NCBI GenBank assembly: GCA_023213395.1
Contig: CM041465.1
Span: 181,233,741 to 181,297,740, forward strand
Length of the DNA stretch: 64,000 bases
Reading direction: 5' to 3'
Origin: Cycas panzhihuaensis
Lineage: Eukaryota; Cycadophyta
Made by a program: the position numbers and the translations under genes. The notes under the pieces were generated by a model that did no database searches, was not told the DNA's origin, and saw nothing but the letters and a program-made list of their open reading frames with translations. How positions within the stretch are numbered: the first letter of the stretch is position 1; each line of letters starts with the position of its first letter. Of the stretch, positions 60,151-64,000 are shown in pieces.

Positions 60151-60922
60151 GCCCATACCAAGTTGATTTGAATTCACCACAACGATCTTGAAAAGGGCAA
60201 TCAAACTCCAATGATCAATATCCACAAACTCGATTCCGTCTATAATGATCTTTGAATAGAGATCTTCTTCACTCAATCTGCTATTGCATGACGTCTACAA
60301 TAGATTTATTGTTTAGATGCTCTATCCATCTCTATAACATAGTGATTGGCCAATAGTGACACCCACAACTACATGAGCTTTCCGCTTCTATGTCTTCTTT
60401 AAAATGCATGCCTCATCTACAATTGGATTGATCACACTAGCAACCAATGATCTTCATAGTCTTCACAATCTTGATCACGTAGATCTCTCCATAACAACAT
60501 CAAAACTTGATGTTTCAAATTTGGTCCTTCAAAGCTGAATTCAGACACCTTTGAATACTCAACCCAAGCAAAACTACTCTAATACCAGGTGAAAATGAAG
60601 ATAAAAGAAAGATATACAAACTAAAATGCAACCATGAGAAAAATGTTCTCATTTTCTATTTGATGAATATTGGTAGCTAGCATGCACGCATATATGCAAG
60701 GTTTAACCGGTGCATAGAGGACACTTTGGCATCCATGTGGACGCTCCAAAATAGTAACCTTATACAAGACTAGAACTCACAACATTAAGTGTTGACCCTC
60801 AATGAAGTACAATAAGCACAATGAAGCACAAGAGTATAATAGCATACAAACAAATGAATATTATTTTAACAAATTTAACATCCACCCTTCATCTCATTTC
60901 TAGCGCTTCATTTTAAAATGTG
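60151..60922. other. Right flank, probable old minus-strand copia edge
   Basis: No gene. The minus strand at 60576-60587 reads TGGTATTAGAGT, a tRNA-Met-like primer site, with a TG three bases away (60590) that could start an LTR on the right. The 12-mer is identical to that at 1679-1690. No matching second LTR is visible. Confidence 0.35.
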
Positions 60923-61293
60923 TGACCCTACATCTCATTCCTGGAATTTGTGATTCATCCATTGATTGCTTTGCTCATTGCTTTGTGCATGAATCTGTGG
61001 TTCCCTCTATCTGTTGCTCCATCCCCTACTTTTCCATACATTCTGCCCATCACTTGGCTTTGCACCATGCACCCCATTCCACTCGTTGTATCGCCCTCTA
61101 CCTTTCCCCTTTGCCCCACCTTATGCTCTTCCTCCCATTTCTACTTCCATAAAATCTGCCACTAGCCAGTCCTCTGCTTCACCTTCTACCACACCCTGCA
61201 CTTTGGCCCTACTTTACCCCACTTGCTCTCCCTTCTCCCCTGTTCCATTCTTCATCATCACAATTGCCTCATCCTCCACTCAGCCTGCTCCTC
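60923..61293. repeat. C/T-rich direct repeat, copy 1
   Basis: About 370 bp that recurs at 61887-62280, roughly 80 percent alike by eye, in the same orientation. Shared words include TGTGCATGAATCTGTGGTT and CCCCACCTTATGCTCTTC. The open frames here (up to 117 codons) follow the low-complexity composition and do not look like proteins. Confidence 0.7.
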
Positions 61294-61886
61294 TAGGATA
61301 TTTTGCCATGAAAATTGGATATATTTGTTCATCACAGGCTGGAGAGAGCCACACCCAAGGGAATTAGTGAAGAAATTATTTTCCATAGCATGGCATCTTT
61401 TTCCAAGAGAAATAACTCAGTGAATCTAACTACAGAGAAACAAGGCAGCCTTTCAAGAATATTATTCTCCACCGACCAATTGTATGGTGGAAGCAACAAA
61501 CTATAACAGATAGAATTTTGTCACAAAAATAATGGGTGCAAGCTGGAAGAGAGGGGCTCAACAGAAGGCCTCGGACTCACCCCCTTGTTTGCCCTAAAAG
61601 AAAACAAGCAAAATACAACACAGATCTACCAACAATCTATTGACAACTAGTATTCCTAGATTTTGTCCCCTTGCAAGCCAATGAAGTTTATCTCTGCAAA
61701 GGGAATCTTTCACTATTGTATCGCCAATCATACATCCAATAGCCAAAGCATTGGTTACAACCAAAAGGGCTTCTTGGCAAACTAGTATATTTCAATCCAT
61801 TAGGATTATGTTGAACATAGCTGATCTTATTGATAAAACCTTGAGTCTCAGTCCTGCAACATTTGCCCTGTAATTTAGCATTGATC
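61294..61886. other. Spacer between direct repeats
   Basis: About 590 bp. I see no gene, RNA or element signature in it. Confidence 0.5.
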
Positions 61887-62280
61887 CTACGTCTCATTCT
61901 GGGCAATTCATTTCAGAATCCGTGATTCATCCATTGACTGTTCTGTTCAGCGCTCTGTGCATGAATCTGTGGTTTTGTTCATCTGTTGCCCCATCCCCTA
62001 CTTTCCCATACATTCTGCTGATCACTTAGCTTTGCACGGTACACCTGCCTCTGCTCTTTGCATCGCCCTCTACCTCGCCCCTTTGCCCCACCTTATGCTC
62101 TTCTTCCCACTCCTACTTCCGTAGAATCTGCCACTAGCCACTCCTCTGCTTCACTTTCTACCACATCCTCCATTTGCCCCTACATTATTCCACTTGCTCC
62201 CCCTTCTCCCCTCTTCCATTCTCCATTATCAGGATTGCCTTGTCCTGCACTCAACCCACCCATGCAACCACCACACCCTC
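61887..62280. repeat. C/T-rich direct repeat, copy 2
   Basis: Partner of 60923-61293. A further partial copy, starting from the 'ccactagccactcctctgcttc' part, recurs at about 62325-62430. Confidence 0.7.
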
Positions 62281-63699
62281 TCACCCACCAGCACCCCCCC
62301 CAACCCCAAAAATAAAAAAGAATCCATTGGCAGCCAATCCTCTGCTTACCTTTCATTCTCCACCCCATCTTTGATTTGCCCCCACTTTCTTCCACCTGCT
62401 ACTCCAATCTTCCCTACTCTGCCCTCCTCCCTTGCCCTAGCTTTGCCCTACCTTGAGCCCTCCACTATTTGCACCACCCTTCCTGCTTGTTAGCACAAGC
62501 ATAAATACTTGAATCCTGTTTTATTCTCTTGCTCATACATTGCATTTGTCAGAAAAAACTAATTCCAGGCCCGGTTGCTCACTTCCCTTTCTTTTTATCA
62601 TTCCTCCAATTTGTATTCATATTTTAACTGAATGCAAGCTTAGATGTGGTACAGTCAAATCCCCATTGGCATCAAAACAACTGAACTTCCCTATGCAGTG
62701 CTAGATTAAGAGCTTCAAAACTCTTCTTCGATCTTGAAATTTTATGGAAAAATGATGTTGCAGTTGCAGAAACTCACTCCATATTCTTGGAATTGATGTA
62801 TACATTCTTGCAGTTCTATGTCTTAACATTCTAGGGTTTTCACATACTGGTCATCATGTTTTCTCTCCATCCTCGGGATGCTTTGGGACCTAAATTTGCA
62901 TAATTAGCAGACAACTGATTTTTCGCACCTGCCGTTTTCTCAGGCAACCTATTCTCTTAGGCTATTAATTACCACGACCCTTCTGTTTCCTTGGGTTGTG
63001 TATTTTATTCGGCATTCTTCTTTCTTAGGATTGCTAATTTCTTGGACTCCTTTCGGCAGCATCCTACTCTTTCAAACTACATTCTTCGTGGACCCGGTTT
63101 CTTGTTTCTCAGCAATTCGGTGCCTGCTTTCAGCAATGGTGCCATACTTAGTCTTATTTTGCAAAACAAACCAATATTGGGGCAAGTAGTTTTGGCAAAG
63201 TTCTACGAAAGGCCATTTCCCTCTAATTCGGCCACGTCTTTCAATTCAAAACGCTCGAAAATGCTACAAGCATCATGCCTTAAATTTACGGAGACCACCT
63301 GCGATTGAAGAGGGCTTTGGTAAAAATTAAAGAATTACACAATGATTCGGATCTTATGACAGCAGTATAAAAGATTAATTGCAGCTAAGCGGATTCTCGA
63401 CTCACATTCAGCATTTCTTTTCTTTGTCCGTTATTTAGTCTAAGAAAACTTGGGGCTAAACTATTAAAATTCACAGGTAATATTTGCAAAATGGTAGCAT
63501 AAGAAAGCGAATCAATCCCATTCTTCATCGCCATATTCATATCTTGCCATGATGATATGGTTGGGCAATCATCATGGCAATTCTTGGGAATACATGGCAA
63601 GAATTAATTAGAAATCGTGTGCAATTCGTATTGAGCATGACGAAATAAAGGCGAGATTATCCTGGATTTCAAGTGAGAGCATACCACGGCTCACACAAG
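62281..63699. other. Right flank, no gene recognised
   Basis: Contains the partial third repeat copy (about 62325-62430) and then ordinary AT-rich sequence. A 105-codon open frame at 62991-63308 lacks an ATG start and resembles nothing I know. Confidence 0.5.
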
Positions 63700-63770
63700 A
63701 AAAGCTATCGTCGGCTGTAAACACTCTGGAACGACAAGGGTCGAAGGTTCGATACCTGTGGGGAGCTTTT
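63700..63770 (+). other. tRNA-like patch, perhaps a SINE remnant
   Basis: 71 nt closed by a perfect 7-bp pair AAAAGCT/AGCTTTT. Inside, GGTTCGATACC (63747-63757) fits the pol III B box. The T stem has only three pairs and four unpaired Gs precede the 3' arm, so it is not a functional tRNA. A second weaker B-box-like word lies near 63801-63815. Confidence 0.25.
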
Positions 63771-64000
63771 TAAGCCAAGCTGAGAAAAGAGGGTTTGAAG
63801 GTCTCGAATCCCCCCAAGATTTGCCACTGATACAGCCTGTTGGTACTCTTCCACCATTGCAATCGCTTCGCAATACACGGCCTGAGCAAATCATAATATT
63901 AACTAATTATAACAAAATTTAATAAATTAGAAAAAAAAAAAAGTAAATAGATAATGATACGATGCAACGCACCATTGCTTCCAAATAACGAAGTCTCTCT
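63771..64000. other. Right end, nothing recognised
   Basis: AT-rich tail of the window with an A run near 63932-63943. No feature can be supported. Confidence 0.4.

Noticed and set aside
60151-60180. Continuation of H homology past its 3' LTR ('ataccaagt' shared with 37107-37115)
   Set aside because: Only nine bases match and the following primer-site sequence does not; treated as chance, though it leaves the H end uncertain.
61014-61367. Ser/Pro-rich open frames of up to 117 codons in the right flank
   Set aside because: Explained by C/T-rich repeat composition; the second repeat copy does not preserve one reading frame.

Overview
This window is plant nuclear DNA made almost entirely of nested LTR retrotransposons. 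I find no cellular protein gene that I can support. The Ty1/copia and Ty3/gypsy types, the tRNA-Met-like primer sites (TGGTATCAGAGC type), the chromodomain integrase and the insertion-into-insertion layout point to a seed plant with a large repeat-rich genome. A gymnosperm would fit, but that is inference.

Two nests account for about 52 kb. Nest 1 is a minus-strand copia element (A, 1852-30436, target duplication TTATA). It was split by a plus-strand gypsy element (B, 4831-21076, duplication CTTCC) and by a plus-strand copia element (C, 22431-29670, duplication GTACG). Element B was itself split inside its 5' LTR by a second gypsy element (E, 5685-16006, duplication GGAAC). Nest 2 is a plus-strand chromovirus (H, about 36837-60150) split by a minus-strand gypsy element (G, 41994-52558, duplication AAATG) and a plus-strand gypsy element (F, 53798-60110, duplication ACTAT). 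Between the nests lies a decayed plus-strand copia element (D, about 31855-36546). The flanks (1-1851 and 60151-64000) hold older repeat remnants, a three-copy C/T-rich direct repeat and a weak tRNA-like patch.

The most interesting content is the gypsy family B/E/F/G. E and G are full-type copies: Gag with four CCHC knuckles, a protease whose catalytic triplet reads DGG, RT, RNase H, integrase, then a short tandem array and an extra ORF (basic patch, acidic stretch, coiled coil) before the 3' LTR. B and F are a reduced form. They share one deletion that removes RT, RNase H and the integrase core and fuses Gag-protease to the integrase C-terminal tail, and they also lack the array and the extra ORF. 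All four copies keep two RNA-like structures at constant places: a pair of stem-loops 53-60 nt after the integrase stop, and a 7-bp hairpin 24-26 nt before the 3' LTR. This looks like an autonomous/non-autonomous partnership in which the reduced form keeps Gag, protease and cis signals and would borrow the other enzymes.

Nearly every coding region carries stops, frameshifts or lost catalytic residues. Element B is the exception: it has a 1138-codon frame with only one stop upstream of it, although its protease aspartate is changed to Asn.
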